NCBI GenBank assembly: GCA_942493035.1
Contig: OW818666.1
Location: 2,728,001 to 2,792,000, forward strand
Source of the DNA: WRGT01 sp942493035
Lineage (GTDB): Bacteria; Spirochaetota; UBA4802; UBA5550
Direction of reading: 5' to 3'
DNA: 64,000 nucleotides
The notes under the pieces: model-generated
Seen by the model: the letters and a program-made list of their open reading frames with translations, nothing else
Database searches by the model: none
What the model was told of the DNA's origin: nothing
Shown: positions 26,021 through 35,521 of the stretch, one piece after another
Position numbering within the stretch: the first letter of the stretch is position 1
Layout of the letters: the number at the start of each line of letters is the position of its first letter
Made by a program: the position numbers and the translations under genes

Positions 26021-26380
26021 TTAATGAAGATTCTTGTAGTCTATTATAGTATTTGCAAGCTGCTCAAAGTCATTTGACTTATCAAAAAAATAATCGGCTC
26101 CGTACTCTTTGCACTTATTTATATAGTAGTTATCAAAATAGTTACTGAGCATCGCTACCGGAAGAAGCGGACAAAGCTTCTTCATCTTTCTCAAAACGTC
26201 AACTCCGCTTCTTCTGCTGAGTTTAATATCAAGAATAACAAAATCAGGATTTAATCCTCCGATAAAACTCCAATCCTCATCCCCTGTAATTCCCAGTACA
26301 CTTACACCTTCAAAAGATGAAAGCATTGAGAGAATCCGGCCTCTTATCAGAGAGGAATCATCAACAACAAGCACTCTCAT
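26021..26380 (-). CDS. single-domain response regulator
   Basis: 119-residue CheY-like receiver with no output domain. Acidic pocket VVDDSS, phospho-acceptor Asp in FVILDIKLSRRSG, switch Ser in VAMLSNYF, and Lys in YFFDKSN. Start ATG 26380 with AGGAAAG 6 bp upstream; an ATG 36 bp upstream lacks support. It leads a same-strand row receiver, STAS-like protein, HisKA_2 kinase, suggesting one signalling unit. Confidence 0.85.
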   Translation of the reverse strand: MRVLVVDDSSLIRGRILSMLSSFEGVSVLGITGDEDWSFIGGLNPDFVILDIKLSRRSGVDVLRKMKKLCPLLPVAMLSNYFDNYYINKCKEYGADYFFDKSNDFEQLANTIIDYKNLH

Positions 26381-26712
26381 ATTCTTTCCTGTTTCATCAT
26401 GTGGAATTTTTATCACACTAGTGAAAATAACTCAATCAGACAAAGACTAATTAATTCAGGGTATTTTACTATTTTGAAGGTAAGACAGGGGACTTCGATG
26501 ATGAGGGTTTTGTCCTACAGCGTGTAGGACAGAGGACTACAGAGTAAATTCATTGCATATGTAATCTGTTAAAATAACTAATATAAAAAATTTATTATAT
26601 TACTTGCTTTCCTGTATTCAGATAATATATGCGTACTCACAGAAAAATGCGGTATAACACTGTAATAAAGCGATACTTAAAAGACTGATTAGAACAAGTG
26701 AGGCTTAAATTT
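26381..26712. other. intergenic region with a short perfect hairpin
   Basis: Divergent spacer. Arms GTCCTACA and TGTAGGAC (26512-26530) form a perfect 8-bp stem with a GCG loop. No gene seen. Confidence 0.5.
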
Positions 26713-27839
26713 ATGAAATATTTTATTTTTTACTGATTATATTTATCTCTTCTCCATTATTTGCTGATAAAATATATCTTACAGATAATTCCATTCGAGA
26801 GGTTACGTTAACAAGTGTAACTGAAGATATGCTTGAATACACCACTCCCGAAAAAATCAATGAAAAACTTTCGAGAAAACAGGTTGAAAAAATCGTTTAC
26901 TCGTCGGGTAAAGAAATCGAATTTTATGATAAAGTTTACTTAAAAGACGGTGCCATTCTACTAGGGAAGATTATAAAAAAAAATGAAACCTTTGTTGAGT
27001 ATAATCCCGCCGGCGCAATCCCTTACGACAGAATAGAAATATCCGGAATTATAAAAATTTCATATGATGACGGGAGAGAAGAGAATTTCATCAAATCTGA
27101 CATTACAGACCTGATTTATTTTACAGATGGAAAAATCGTCAAAGCAAGCGGAATTATTATCAATCAGATAAATGTTGAGTTCTTAGATGAAAATAAAAGT
27201 AAACAGTTTTACGGCCGGAATATGATTGATAAAGTAATTTATAAAGATGGCAAAACAGTATATATGACAGACACAAACCAGGGGGAAAGCACTAAAGATA
27301 TATCTGCTGTAACAAAATCTGTATATAATGCATCAAAAACTTTTCTTGAATTTGAATCAGGCTGGAACGGATATAGCGGAACCGGGATGAGACTCGATTA
27401 TCTGTTGATCGGTAATTTTAGTATTAATGCATCGACAGGACTTGGACTGTGGGGATACCGAGTCTCAGGCAACTTACGGTATTATGTTGAATACCCGTTT
27501 GGTTTAGCTTTCAGTCTTGGGTCTGCATATAACACCGGAGGCCCTTATGAAGATAAAATGGAGGTTCAGGATCCCTCAGATGGAGATGTCAGGAATGAAA
27601 AAGTTAAATTTGACCTTAAACCTGTTACTTGCATCAATGCATCCATATTATACTCTTTTCAGGTTAATGAAAGTGACAGGTTTTACATAGAAACCGGTTA
27701 CAGCTATGCTCTACAGAAAGAAAACTATACATATGAATCTGAAACTGGATTTGAATTGTCCGAAACCTCAATAGATGTTATGAATTTTCTTTATCCCGGT
27801 GGATTTATAATTAGTGCAGGGTATGCAATAGCCTTTTAA
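26713..27839 (+). CDS. exported hypothetical protein with apparent 1-nt frameshift in the signal peptide
   Basis: Unrecognised predicted envelope protein. The main frame opens at an ATG at 26829, but codons upstream in that frame encode a hydrophobic stretch and FISSPLFA-DKIYLT without a start codon. ATG 26713, in another frame, would begin MKYFIF and joins this stretch if the T6 run at 26726-26731 had one more T. The repaired N-terminus (MKYFIFLLIIFISSPLFA) is a good signal peptide, so a homopolymer error or slippage is likely. The mature part has repeated short motifs of the kind VYLKDGAILLGKI, PYDRIEISGIIKISYDDG and DKVIYKDGKTVYM, then a C-terminal half (from about residue 200) with amphipathic strands ending AIAF, suggesting a membrane barrel. 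Function unknown. Confidence 0.65.
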
Positions 27840-27915
27840 AATTTAGACCCGTTAGTAAGAGTTCCGATATCTTTTTATTCTGAAAACGATTTTATAATAT
27901 CCTATGTTTTCTTAT

Positions 27916-27945
27916 AGGAATGCGGCGTAACAATGCCACATTCCT
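27916..27945 (+). terminator. hairpin downstream of the exported protein gene
   Basis: Arms AGGAATG/CATTCCT with inner GGC/GCC, 8-nt loop, 77 bp after the stop. No T-tract; plausible terminator only. Confidence 0.4.
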
Positions 27946-28081
27946 GCGGATTTCATATGACTGTTAAACTAACAGTTTTTTAAAAAAGGTCAAACTGTTT
28001 AACATGAGATTTAAAAACATACCTGGCTTAGATATGCATAACGGCTTCAACCTCATCAAATTTTGTTTGAGTTTAACAGTT

Positions 28082-28717
28082 CTACATATCCAGAAGATTA
28101 TTTTTTATTGCATAGTGTGTAAGTTCCGAGTTGTTCTTCATATTCATTTTTTCAAGTATACGCTGCCGGTATGTGCTGATTGTTTTTACGCTTAAAAAAA
28201 GTTCGGATCCGATTTCGGTTACGGTCTTTCCCGATGCGATCATGCACATTACCTGAAACTCGCGGTCAGCAAGCTTCTCGTGAGGAAGGTCACCCCCTCC
28301 CCCTGCAATACTATCGGCAAGAGTCTCGGCGAGAGTAGGACTTATATATTTACCACCTCCGACTACCCGTCTTACTGCTGTAATAAGATTTTCAGCAGCC
28401 GTCTCCTTTGTAATGTATCCCGATGCACCGGCTTTAATTGTCCGCACCGCATACTGGTCCTCTGCATGCATACTCAGTACGATAATCGGGAGCTCCGGCT
28501 TAATGGCTTTTATATGTTTAATAACGTCAATTCCGCTTATCCCCTGCATCTTCAGATCGAGAAGAACTACATCATAATCATGCTTTTTAACAAGCTCAAT
28601 GAGATTTTCCCCGTTATTCGATTCACCGAGAACTTCCATATCCTCATCGTCAGAGATTATCTGTTTTAAGCCTGCTCTTACGATTTCATGATCATCAGCT
28701 ATTACAATTCTTATCAT
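28082..28717 (-). CDS. NarL/LuxR-family response regulator
   Basis: 211-residue two-domain regulator. Receiver: IVIADDHEIVRAGL, phospho-Asp in YDVVLLDLKMQGISG, VLSMHAE, and the Lys in YITKETAAENL. Output: GerE-type helix-turn-helix LADREFQVMCMIASGKTVTEIGSELFLSVKTISTYRQRILEKM, residues about 148-192. The start is ATG 28717 (GGAG upstream); a 5' ATG 12 bp earlier is possible. It lies 52 bp after the HisKA_3 kinase gene on the same strand, so the two form a cognate pair. Confidence 0.92.
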   Translation of the reverse strand: MIRIVIADDHEIVRAGLKQIISDDEDMEVLGESNNGENLIELVKKHDYDVVLLDLKMQGISGIDVIKHIKAIKPELPIIVLSMHAEDQYAVRTIKAGASGYITKETAAENLITAVRRVVGGGKYISPTLAETLADSIAGGGGDLPHEKLADREFQVMCMIASGKTVTEIGSELFLSVKTISTYRQRILEKMNMKNNSELTHYAIKNNLLDM

Positions 28718-28769
28718 TACCTGCTCCATTGATCAATGTGCTAAAGCACTTCTGAAACTTCCATCGGAC

Positions 28770-30191
28770 CTACAGCGGTATCTGCACATGAACAGAGACT
28801 CCATCTTCAGTACCGGAAATATTAAGAGTACCATTGAATGACTTAACCCTCTCTCTCATACCTATTATGCCGTAGGAACCGCGGTTGGTCATATTCTCAC
28901 TGCTGAATCCGCGCCCGTTATCTTTTATTATCATCTCGATATTATCATTATTTTTACCCAGAGATATATTCACGCTGTCGGCATTTGAGTGTTTAATAAT
29001 ATTAGTCAGGGACTCCTGAAAAATTCTGAAAAACGCCACAGCCTTATCTTCGGAAATATCCGGAATCTCTTCACAGTTGACGCAGCAGTTAAAACCTGTT
29101 CTCTTTCTGAACTCTTCGCTCTGCCACTCTATCGCCGCGGCAAGACCAAGGTCATCAAGAATACCGGGGCGGAGGTTTGCCGATAGCCTCCTTACAGTTA
29201 CGATAACATCGTTTATCAGGCCGTCCATTACCACGGTTTTATCAAGAAGATCCCTCTCTCCGGGATCAATTTTTTTTCTCATCCACGAAAGATCTATTTT
29301 GAGCGCGGTAAGAGACTGCCCCAGAACATCATGAATCTCCCTGGCAATATCAGTCCGCTCTTTCTCCCGCAGCGACTCGATATGGGAAGTAAGATTCCGG
29401 AGCTCCTGACGTGATTTTATCAGCTCTTCAAAATAAAGTTTATACTGGGTAATATCGCGAATGATCCCCTGATATCCCCCACCCTGATCTTTACCGTAGT
29501 CATATTTTTTAAGTGTAATCTGTACATCCATTATTCTTCCGGACTTTGATTTCATGCGGCATTCAAAATCACTGACTGCTCCGTTATTTGCCGCCAGATA
29601 AATAAAAGCTTCGTACTCGCTTAAATCATGAAAGAACTCCGAAGCACTGTGGCCCAGCATACGTTTAAGGGGATATTCAAAAAGATCTATCATCGCTTCA
29701 TTGGCATCGATTATTACAGCATTTTCATCGGCAATAAAAATCGGATCAAGGGATTGTTCAAAGAGAGTTCGATATTTTATTTCGCTTTTCTTCAGTTCTT
29801 TATCAATGCTGAACCGGTGAAGGGCAATTTCGATAGAAGTATAAAGATCTCTCTCCTCGATCGGTTTAACGATGTATCCGTAAGGGCCGGTAAGATTTGC
29901 ACGGAGGAGAGAATTGTCATCGGAGTGAGCTGTGAGGTAAATTATCGGAACATCAAAATCCTTATGAATGACTTCTGCTGCAGATATACCATCAACATTT
30001 CCGGAAAGCATAATATCCATCAGTACCAGATCAGGTTTCTCTTTTTCAAAATAGAGAAAACATTCATCTGCACTGCCGGCAATACCGGTTACCTCATATC
30101 CCAGACTCTCCAGTGTCTGCCGGAGGTCCATGGCTATAATGAGCTGATCTTCAACAATAAGTATCTTTTTTTTACTGGTCTTTATTTTCAT
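28770..30191 (-). CDS. hybrid sensor kinase: receiver-PAS-HisKA_3
   Basis: 473-residue soluble kinase. Residues about 8-125 form a receiver (ILIVEDQLIIAMDL, phospho-Asp in DLVLMDIMLSGN, YIVKPIEERDL). A PAS domain follows (about 138-255, YRTLFEQSLDPIFIADENA ... GIIRDITQYK). Then HisKA_3 with the phospho-His in ERTDIAREIHDVLGQSLTALK and an HATPase with NIIKHSNADSVNI, DNGRGFS and GIIGMRERV. HisKA_3 kinases pair with NarL-type regulators, and one follows immediately. The N-terminal receiver suggests it is itself fed by another kinase. No transmembrane segments. Confidence 0.92.
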   Translation of the reverse strand: MKIKTSKKKILIVEDQLIIAMDLRQTLESLGYEVTGIAGSADECFLYFEKEKPDLVLMDIMLSGNVDGISAAEVIHKDFDVPIIYLTAHSDDNSLLRANLTGPYGYIVKPIEERDLYTSIEIALHRFSIDKELKKSEIKYRTLFEQSLDPIFIADENAVIIDANEAMIDLFEYPLKRMLGHSASEFFHDLSEYEAFIYLAANNGAVSDFECRMKSKSGRIMDVQITLKKYDYGKDQGGGYQGIIRDITQYKLYFEELIKSRQELRNLTSHIESLREKERTDIAREIHDVLGQSLTALKIDLSWMRKKIDPGERDLLDKTVVMDGLINDVIVTVRRLSANLRPGILDDLGLAAAIEWQSEEFRKRTGFNCCVNCEEIPDISEDKAVAFFRIFQESLTNIIKHSNADSVNISLGKNNDNIEMIIKDNGRGFSSENMTNRGSYGIIGMRERVKSFNGTLNISGTEDGVSVHVQIPL

Positions 30192-30223
30192 GCGAACCGG
30201 CTCAATTCCTGAAAACTTTATTT

Positions 30224-30290
30224 GTAACCGCTCATAAAAAGGAGCTGATTATGCTTCCCCGCGCCGAAGATGCCGGGAAACATAATTAGT
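30224..30290. repeat. family B repeat, degenerate
   Basis: Left end GTAACCGCTCATAAA is followed by a diverged core (TTCCCCGCGCCGAAGATGCCGGGAA); right end lost. Confidence 0.5.
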
Positions 30291-30324
30291 TATTGGAATT
30301 TCCCTTAAGCAGGGATTCCTGGAT

Positions 30325-30385
30325 TTTTTTATATTTAAAAATTCTATTTTCGCCGCCGCTTTTGGAGGCGGGAAAAATTAATCTT
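30325..30385. repeat. family A-like core fragment
   Basis: ATTTTCGCCGCCGCTTTTGGAGGCGGGAAAAAT-type imperfect hairpin (arms CGCCGCC and GGAGGCG) with AT-rich flanks, but recognisable A termini are missing. Confidence 0.4.
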
Positions 30386-30477
30386 TTGTTTTACAATAAT
30401 GTCAATGTTGATGAATTATCATTAATTTTATTTTGATATACAATTATTGAATTGTCAAGGTATTATTTTGAGGATTT

Positions 30478-31041
30478 CTACTCCTCGCCGCGCATCTCAA
30501 GATAGAGCCGTCCGGTACCGCTTTGAGGTTTTGTTAAGATATAAAACAGAAGAGAAAAATCCATGTAAAAAATTGTTATATAAGAGAAATATGACTCAAG
30601 CAGATAAATTCTGTAGAAAGTGCTCAACAGGGTATCATTGAGTTTAACTATAGTTTTATCAATATATCTGAAATTTCTTGCACACTCATAGTATACTGTA
30701 CCGCATGTGTTGAGTGCAGTTTTATCACCGATAAAAGATCTCCATAGCGCTTTACCACCTTTTCCATTCTCAAGATCAAGCGGCAGCTGTTTTGTAACAC
30801 CCCAGAGTAAAGCCTGAGCAAGCTCTCGTGTCTTTTCATCAACCGAGGGATCTTTGCTGATTGATGATAAATGGAATTTATGATAATCAACGGACCTCTT
30901 CAGTATTTTTCTCCATCTTCCCAGTCTTAATTTCTGATAAATGACAAGAATGAGTATAAAAGCTGCATATCCGCTCCACTCTTTCACAGCAGGACTGCTT
31001 TTCAGATAATAAAATATATTCTCAGCAAACTCCATCTTCAC
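30478..31041 (-). CDS. hypothetical membrane protein
   Basis: Unrecognised 187-residue protein. One clear N-terminal membrane segment (WSGYAAFILILVIYQKL, about residues 21-38) and a second hydrophobic region near the C-terminus (YFSYITIFYMDFSLLFYIL, about 150-170), with a soluble loop between that contains WRSFIGDKTALNTCGTVYYECARNFRYIDK. It begins with GTG overlapping the stop of the upstream exported protein by four bases (GTGA), so the two are translationally coupled and probably work together. An ATG two codons in is an alternative start. Confidence 0.65.
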   Translation of the reverse strand: MKMEFAENIFYYLKSSPAVKEWSGYAAFILILVIYQKLRLGRWRKILKRSVDYHKFHLSSISKDPSVDEKTRELAQALLWGVTKQLPLDLENGKGGKALWRSFIGDKTALNTCGTVYYECARNFRYIDKTIVKLNDTLLSTFYRIYLLESYFSYITIFYMDFSLLFYILTKPQSGTGRLYLEMRGEE

Positions 31042-31742
31042 CGGCCTGTATTCATTTTTTGAATAATTTTCTGCAGATCCTCTGTAGATTTTTTTACGTT
31101 TTCATTCGAGTTGAACATCTGTATTTTAAAAAATGCGTCTCTTAATCTCGGTTCGAGAACTTCAAGCATTGCAGATTCACCCTGCAGTTCAGCCGGAGGC
31201 GAGATTTTAAATTTTTCCAGTTCGGGATACCTGCTGTTTATTCTTTTCATCTCGGGAATAAGCCTGTCCAGTTCAGCGGAAAAGTTTTTTACTGCATCTG
31301 CAATTATAACCGGTTCTTCAGTAGATTCTATTTTAAGGATAAATCCCTCATACAGTTTTATCAGTTCAGAGAGTATCAGCTTCGCGTCTCTATATTTTAA
31401 ACTGCTGTTGATTGCGTCGGAATAAAAAACATTCTCCCCGTGAATCAGCACAGATTTTTCTGTCTCACTGTTTATCCTGCATCGAAGGTGTGCCCCCTGT
31501 ACATCGGTTATTTTAAGGACAATGGATTTATCCCCTCTCTTAATCAAAAGGAGTACACCCTTATTAAGAAGGTACGATTTTTCAGGAGAGATAAGCAGAA
31601 CAATTCCCTCTTTACCGCTTTTATCAATGAATTCAACTTTACCTGCAGCAAACTCATCACCGGGATTATCCTTCGAATACACGGCTGATGACAGAAGAAT
31701 TATCAGCAGGATGATTATTTTTTTAAAACTACATCTGACCAC
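31038..31742 (-). CDS. hypothetical exported protein
   Basis: Unrecognised 234-residue protein with a signal peptide (FKKIIILLIILLSSAVYS, cleavage near residue 24). The first mature 70 residues look beta-rich (VEFIDKSGKEGIVLLISPEKSYLL, KITDVQGAHLRCRI); the rest is helical. The apparent start is a GTG with a weak ribosome site. It overlaps the following membrane protein gene by 4 bp. No known family recognised; envelope function inferred from the signal peptide only. Confidence 0.62.
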   Translation of the reverse strand: MVRCSFKKIIILLIILLSSAVYSKDNPGDEFAAGKVEFIDKSGKEGIVLLISPEKSYLLNKGVLLLIKRGDKSIVLKITDVQGAHLRCRINSETEKSVLIHGENVFYSDAINSSLKYRDAKLILSELIKLYEGFILKIESTEEPVIIADAVKNFSAELDRLIPEMKRINSRYPELEKFKISPPAELQGESAMLEVLEPRLRDAFFKIQMFNSNENVKKSTEDLQKIIQKMNTGR

Positions 31743-31762
31743 AGGAACCCCCGATACTCCAT

Positions 31763-31783
31763 CCTCTCCCGCCTTGGGAGAGG
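31763..31783 (-). terminator. hairpin after the KtrA-like gene
   Basis: Arms CCTCTCCC and GGGAGAGG with a 5-nt loop, 15 bp beyond the stop of the KtrA-like gene. Confidence 0.55.
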
Positions 31784-31797
31784 AATAAAATTAATTC

Positions 31798-32487
31798 TCA
31801 ATCCATATCCTGAATTTTTCTTAGATCTGATCTTTTACCAAGGAAAAGCAGAACTGAATTTTCAGGAATAACTTCATTTGCAGTCGGTGCGATTTTCATA
31901 TTTTCCCATTCAGGTTTTTCCGGATTCCAGGTTTCATTCCCTTCCAGATATTTTATTCCGAGAATCTGACACTGGAAACGTGCTCCGATCTGAAGATCCC
32001 GTATACTTACTCCGATAAAACTTTTCGGTGGCTTAACATTCATTACGACATACTCCCCTGCGAGTGGTATGTAATCGAGAACATTCTTCATAGAGAGTTT
32101 CTTTCCGAGCCATGCAGCAACATCTCTCTGAGGAAAGATGATCTCCTGTACACCGATCTGCTCGATAATTTTATAATGATTTTCAGAATAGGCACAGACG
32201 ATGATTTTTTTTATCCCCAGTTTTTTAAGATTTAAAGTGACAAGAATATTTAATCCCAGATCGGTTCCGGCGCTAACAAGTACTCCATCCATACTTTTAA
32301 GATTAAGAGACTCCAGAAAACCGGGATCAGTAACATCCCCTTTCACAGGATTTTTTAAAAATTTTCCGGCCTGGGCAAGTTTTGCGCTGTCGATATCAAT
32401 TCCGGTAACCTCACTTCCATATTCAGCAAGAGATTTTGCCATGTGCATCCCGAAATTTCCAAGACCTATTACAGCATATTTCTGCAT
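31798..32487 (-). CDS. KtrA/TrkA-type potassium channel regulatory (RCK) protein
   Basis: 229-residue cytosolic gating ring subunit for K+ uptake. Rossmann nucleotide site YAVIGLGNFGMHMAKSLAEYGSEVTGIDID (Gly-x-Gly-x-x-Gly and acidic strand end), then DVTDPGFLESLNL, VSAGTDLGLNIL and a C-terminal RCK_C domain from about residue 135. It has one RCK unit, unlike the double-unit TrkA at 52984. No membrane subunit is adjacent; the only one in view is TrkH 19 kb away. It may work with a KtrB elsewhere. Confidence 0.88.
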   Translation of the reverse strand: MQKYAVIGLGNFGMHMAKSLAEYGSEVTGIDIDSAKLAQAGKFLKNPVKGDVTDPGFLESLNLKSMDGVLVSAGTDLGLNILVTLNLKKLGIKKIIVCAYSENHYKIIEQIGVQEIIFPQRDVAAWLGKKLSMKNVLDYIPLAGEYVVMNVKPPKSFIGVSIRDLQIGARFQCQILGIKYLEGNETWNPEKPEWENMKIAPTANEVIPENSVLLFLGKRSDLRKIQDMD

Positions 32488-32643
32488 AAAATTCTCCTTA
32501 AATTATTTTCAAATTATACTTCTAAAAAAATTCACCACCTGAAAACTCAGGATTCCGCCGGAAAAAAACTCTTTTTAACCGGTTTACATGTGAAGACGTA
32601 AGATTATATATATTATGTAAAAAAATGCAAGTTCAATAATTTT

Positions 32644-32720
32644 TGCCGCTGATTATTAATTGCGGCAGCAAATTATTTTTGAGGATGCGTATGCTCCGCA
32701 TACGCTGGGAATGGGGGATT
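32644..32720. repeat. family C repeat
   Basis: Hairpin TGCCGC/GCGGCA (32644-32667), AAATTATTTTTGAG, then hairpin arms GCGTATGC/GCATACGC (32687-32705) and GGGAATGGGGGATT. Best-preserved full C element; lies after the sensor-phosphatase gene. Confidence 0.75.
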
Positions 32721-32752
32721 TTGTGCCATGACAGAATGAAGTACTGATTCCG

Positions 32753-34864
32753 TTAAACATCTATACATACCATACAGATATCATCCTCGAGAATTTCCGA
32801 CTGACAAAATTCTATAAGTTTAGCATTAATCAGTGGTAGGAATTTATCAATAGGGAGTCCCCTGTTTTCATAAAGAATTACTTCCAGCCCGGACTCCCCG
32901 AAGAACTCTTTTGAAAACCTGCCCGACCGGGCCTCTATAAGACCATCAGTGTACATAAAAAGTCTTTCCCCCGGATTAAGAGTAATGCTGCTGTTACGAT
33001 AGGGTTTTCTGGACTCCTCAAGTTCATCATTTCTGAATATTGCAAGAGGAGGATTCCTGTTGATCGAAGAGATAGCTTCAACACCATGTCCCGATATAAT
33101 ATAGGGGAGCGGATGACCTGCATTACAATAGACAAGCTTCCTGTCTCCGGGAGTATAAATAGCATAAAATGCCGTAATAAAATTCCCGGATGTATGATTG
33201 ATCAGTGACTCATTAAGATATGCCATAAGCAGTCCCGGATCCTGCTTCCGCTCACCCGATTGCAGAACAAAGCTTTTAAGCATAGATGTTATCAAAGCTG
33301 CAGGAACTCCATGACCCGAAACATCACTGATAAGAATTCCGATCTTATCTTCACGCATTCTTATAAAATCAAAAAAATCACCGCCAACCCGTTTCATCGG
33401 TCTGTAGTAAAAAGCAATATTATCGAATGGAGCTTTTACAGGGATAATCCCGCGCTGAATAGAACGGGCCATCTTCAGCTCCGCGTCCATTACCAGACTC
33501 TGCTCGCGGAGAACATTCCGATCATCTTCCAGTTCCCGTGTTCTTGCTTCAACTTTCTGTTCAAGTGTTGTATTAATACGCTCAAGCTCCCCGGTAAGAT
33601 TTTCATTATTTACAAAACTTGTAGAAAACTTTCTAAGCATAATAAAGGACTGAGCAGAGACAAAGACCATAAATCCAGCGTGAATATAAAAACCTGTGTG
33701 TATCACGCCGAGAAGATTCATCATGTCATTAAATGCAAAAATAAGGAGAGTGATAATACCTATCATAAAGATAAAAGATCCCTCTCTTCCTTTGAAGAAT
33801 GCTTTAACAAGTATAACCATGGCTATTGCAATATAAAAAATAGTAACAAAGATATAAAAATTTATAGTACGCCCGATCCAGAAAGGGGGTATAACAGCTA
33901 CTGCAGCAATGGTAACAATCATTAGTATCCTGGTCAGCTTTTCAATTATACCGAAACTCTCATCAGGATAAATTGTTCGGAGGAAAAAATAAAAAATTCC
34001 GCCGGCAATATAGAAGCTAAGCATTTCGATACGGTAACAGATGTCCCAGGAGAAGCTCAGTATCTGATATAGCAGCCTCTGCTCGCCAAGAGAGAGAATA
34101 CGCACCGCCATTATCACGCAGAATAACCCGAACCATAGAGCCGAAGTCTCTCTCCTCTGAAAGATATGAAATCCGATATGATAGAATGCCAGCATCAGAA
34201 GTATTCCGATTAAAAAATTATCGAAAGAAATTCTTGCTCTTCTCATTGCCGCGATATCACTTGCGTAACCGAAACCCGCAGGTGTCCAGAAACCTCCCAG
34301 ATCACAACGGAAATTTGATATCTGAATGACTATTTCAACTTCACCGGAAGTTGCCTGAAAATAGTATTCACCGGGAATCCACCGGTGCTCCATTGTCTGA
34401 TCGGAAACACCGACCCTCCCGGCCTCAGCGATAAGTTTACCGTCAGCCCATATTCTATAAGCGCTCATTACGGAAAATATATGAATACCGTACATCGCCT
34501 TATCATCCGGTACTATAATTTTAAGTCTGTAAGTAGCATAACCCTTCGGTTCAGCTTCAATACCTTTATTTGAAAGATCATCCCATGTTGATGGAACGGC
34601 AGCGTACTGCTGCCGGTTCTTAACTGTATCTATCTTCAGCTCTCCAGGAGTAAGAAGCTTCTTCCAGTAGAACTCCCATTCTCCATCAAGTGTAACAACT
34701 CTGTCTGCAGAAAAATTATATCCGGAAAGATCGATAACACCTTTAACCGCAGCCGGCTTCAAAGGATTGTCATTAATGCAGCCGGAACTTAGGAGTAAAA
34801 TAATTATAAAAAATGCGGCAGCAGATGATCTTAAATCTGTAAAAGCTTTAAAATAATTTTTCAT
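32753..34864 (-). CDS. 7TMR-DISM sensor with SpoIIE/PP2C phosphatase output
   Basis: 703-residue membrane-bound serine phosphatase. A signal peptide with a possible lipobox (LLLSSGC, about residue 29) precedes an extracytoplasmic sugar-binding-like domain (7TMR-DISMED2 type, about 45-200: VVTLDGEWEFYWKKLL, STWDDL, YATYRLKI). Seven membrane helices follow (about 210-400), then a coiled coil (LTGELERINTTLEQKVEARTREL in pieces, about 420-450), and a PP2C/SpoIIE domain (about 470-703) with RPMKRVGGDFFDF, LISDVSGHGVPAAL, CNAGHPLPY and MYTDGLIEA, the metal-binding motifs intact. Such proteins dephosphorylate STAS anti-sigma antagonists, so the STAS-like gene at 25737 is a possible but unproven substrate. 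A divergent or distal signal is sensed outside the membrane. Confidence 0.92.
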   Translation of the reverse strand: MKNYFKAFTDLRSSAAAFFIIILLLSSGCINDNPLKPAAVKGVIDLSGYNFSADRVVTLDGEWEFYWKKLLTPGELKIDTVKNRQQYAAVPSTWDDLSNKGIEAEPKGYATYRLKIIVPDDKAMYGIHIFSVMSAYRIWADGKLIAEAGRVGVSDQTMEHRWIPGEYYFQATSGEVEIVIQISNFRCDLGGFWTPAGFGYASDIAAMRRARISFDNFLIGILLMLAFYHIGFHIFQRRETSALWFGLFCVIMAVRILSLGEQRLLYQILSFSWDICYRIEMLSFYIAGGIFYFFLRTIYPDESFGIIEKLTRILMIVTIAAVAVIPPFWIGRTINFYIFVTIFYIAIAMVILVKAFFKGREGSFIFMIGIITLLIFAFNDMMNLLGVIHTGFYIHAGFMVFVSAQSFIMLRKFSTSFVNNENLTGELERINTTLEQKVEARTRELEDDRNVLREQSLVMDAELKMARSIQRGIIPVKAPFDNIAFYYRPMKRVGGDFFDFIRMREDKIGILISDVSGHGVPAALITSMLKSFVLQSGERKQDPGLLMAYLNESLINHTSGNFITAFYAIYTPGDRKLVYCNAGHPLPYIISGHGVEAISSINRNPPLAIFRNDELEESRKPYRNSSITLNPGERLFMYTDGLIEARSGRFSKEFFGESGLEVILYENRGLPIDKFLPLINAKLIEFCQSEILEDDICMVCIDV

Positions 34865-35102
34865 AAGCGTAACTCATGAGAAGATTTAACCGACCTTCCA
34901 GTCTTAAAAATCATATATATTATCAATTTCAATTTTCCTTGATTGTATTAACTCACTTGATGGAATATAATAAATAATTCAGGATAATCAAACTATTTAT
35001 TCAGGCATTTTAGTGGAGATGAATTAACAGACTCACTTCATATCAGAGGGGGGGAGGCAGCAATGAAAATAAATTGTGCGTTTTGTATATTAAAAAATGA
35101 TG

Positions 35103-35429
35103 TTACTTCTTACGGATATATAATCCGGACATTCCTGAAATCTCACATCTAAGAGTATCGGCATCGATTATTCTGAAAATCATCGGTCCGACAATGGGAT
35201 CATTAATGCAGATAAGATCCCCCTTGACTTCAAAATCCATGCGTCCCTGTTTAAGTTCCAGAAATGAATCTGTAAATCGCGCGCTCCCATCAGCAAATTC
35301 AACTGACTTGACGCGGCTTTTCTCTTTCGGAACGAATACGCCTGTTACATCCGAATTGCCGCAGGAACAGAGTATTAAGATCATATAGAACAAAAAAGCA
35401 GTTTTTGAAAAAGTTATATATATATTCAC
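35103..35429 (-). CDS. small hypothetical lipoprotein
   Basis: Unrecognised 108-residue protein. A hydrophobic N-terminus (FLFYMILILCSCGN) has a lipobox cysteine at about position 21 or 23. The mature part is beta-rich (VKSVEFADGSARFTDSFLEL, DFEVKGDLICIND) and resembles small META/lipocalin-like lipoproteins in feel, without a firm match. Followed on the far side by the DISM sensor, 238 bp away. Confidence 0.62.
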   Translation of the reverse strand: MNIYITFSKTAFLFYMILILCSCGNSDVTGVFVPKEKSRVKSVEFADGSARFTDSFLELKQGRMDFEVKGDLICINDPIVGPMIFRIIDADTLRCEISGMSGLYIRKK

Positions 35430-35470
35430 AATTGTCTCTCAATTATTTTATAATTACTGATCAGTCATGT

Positions 35471-35518
35471 AATTGCTCATAAACCGGCGGTTAGAGAAAA
35501 CAACACCGCCGGTTTGAG
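35471..35518 (-). terminator. family B ends acting as terminator-like hairpin
   Basis: GCTCATAAACCGGCGG pairs with CCGCCGGTTTGAG: stem AAACCGGCGG/CCGCCGGTTT (35481-35515) around an A-rich loop. It is a core-less family B copy lying 4 bp beyond the stop of the DUF2279-like gene. Confidence 0.65.
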
Positions 35519-35521
35519 TCA

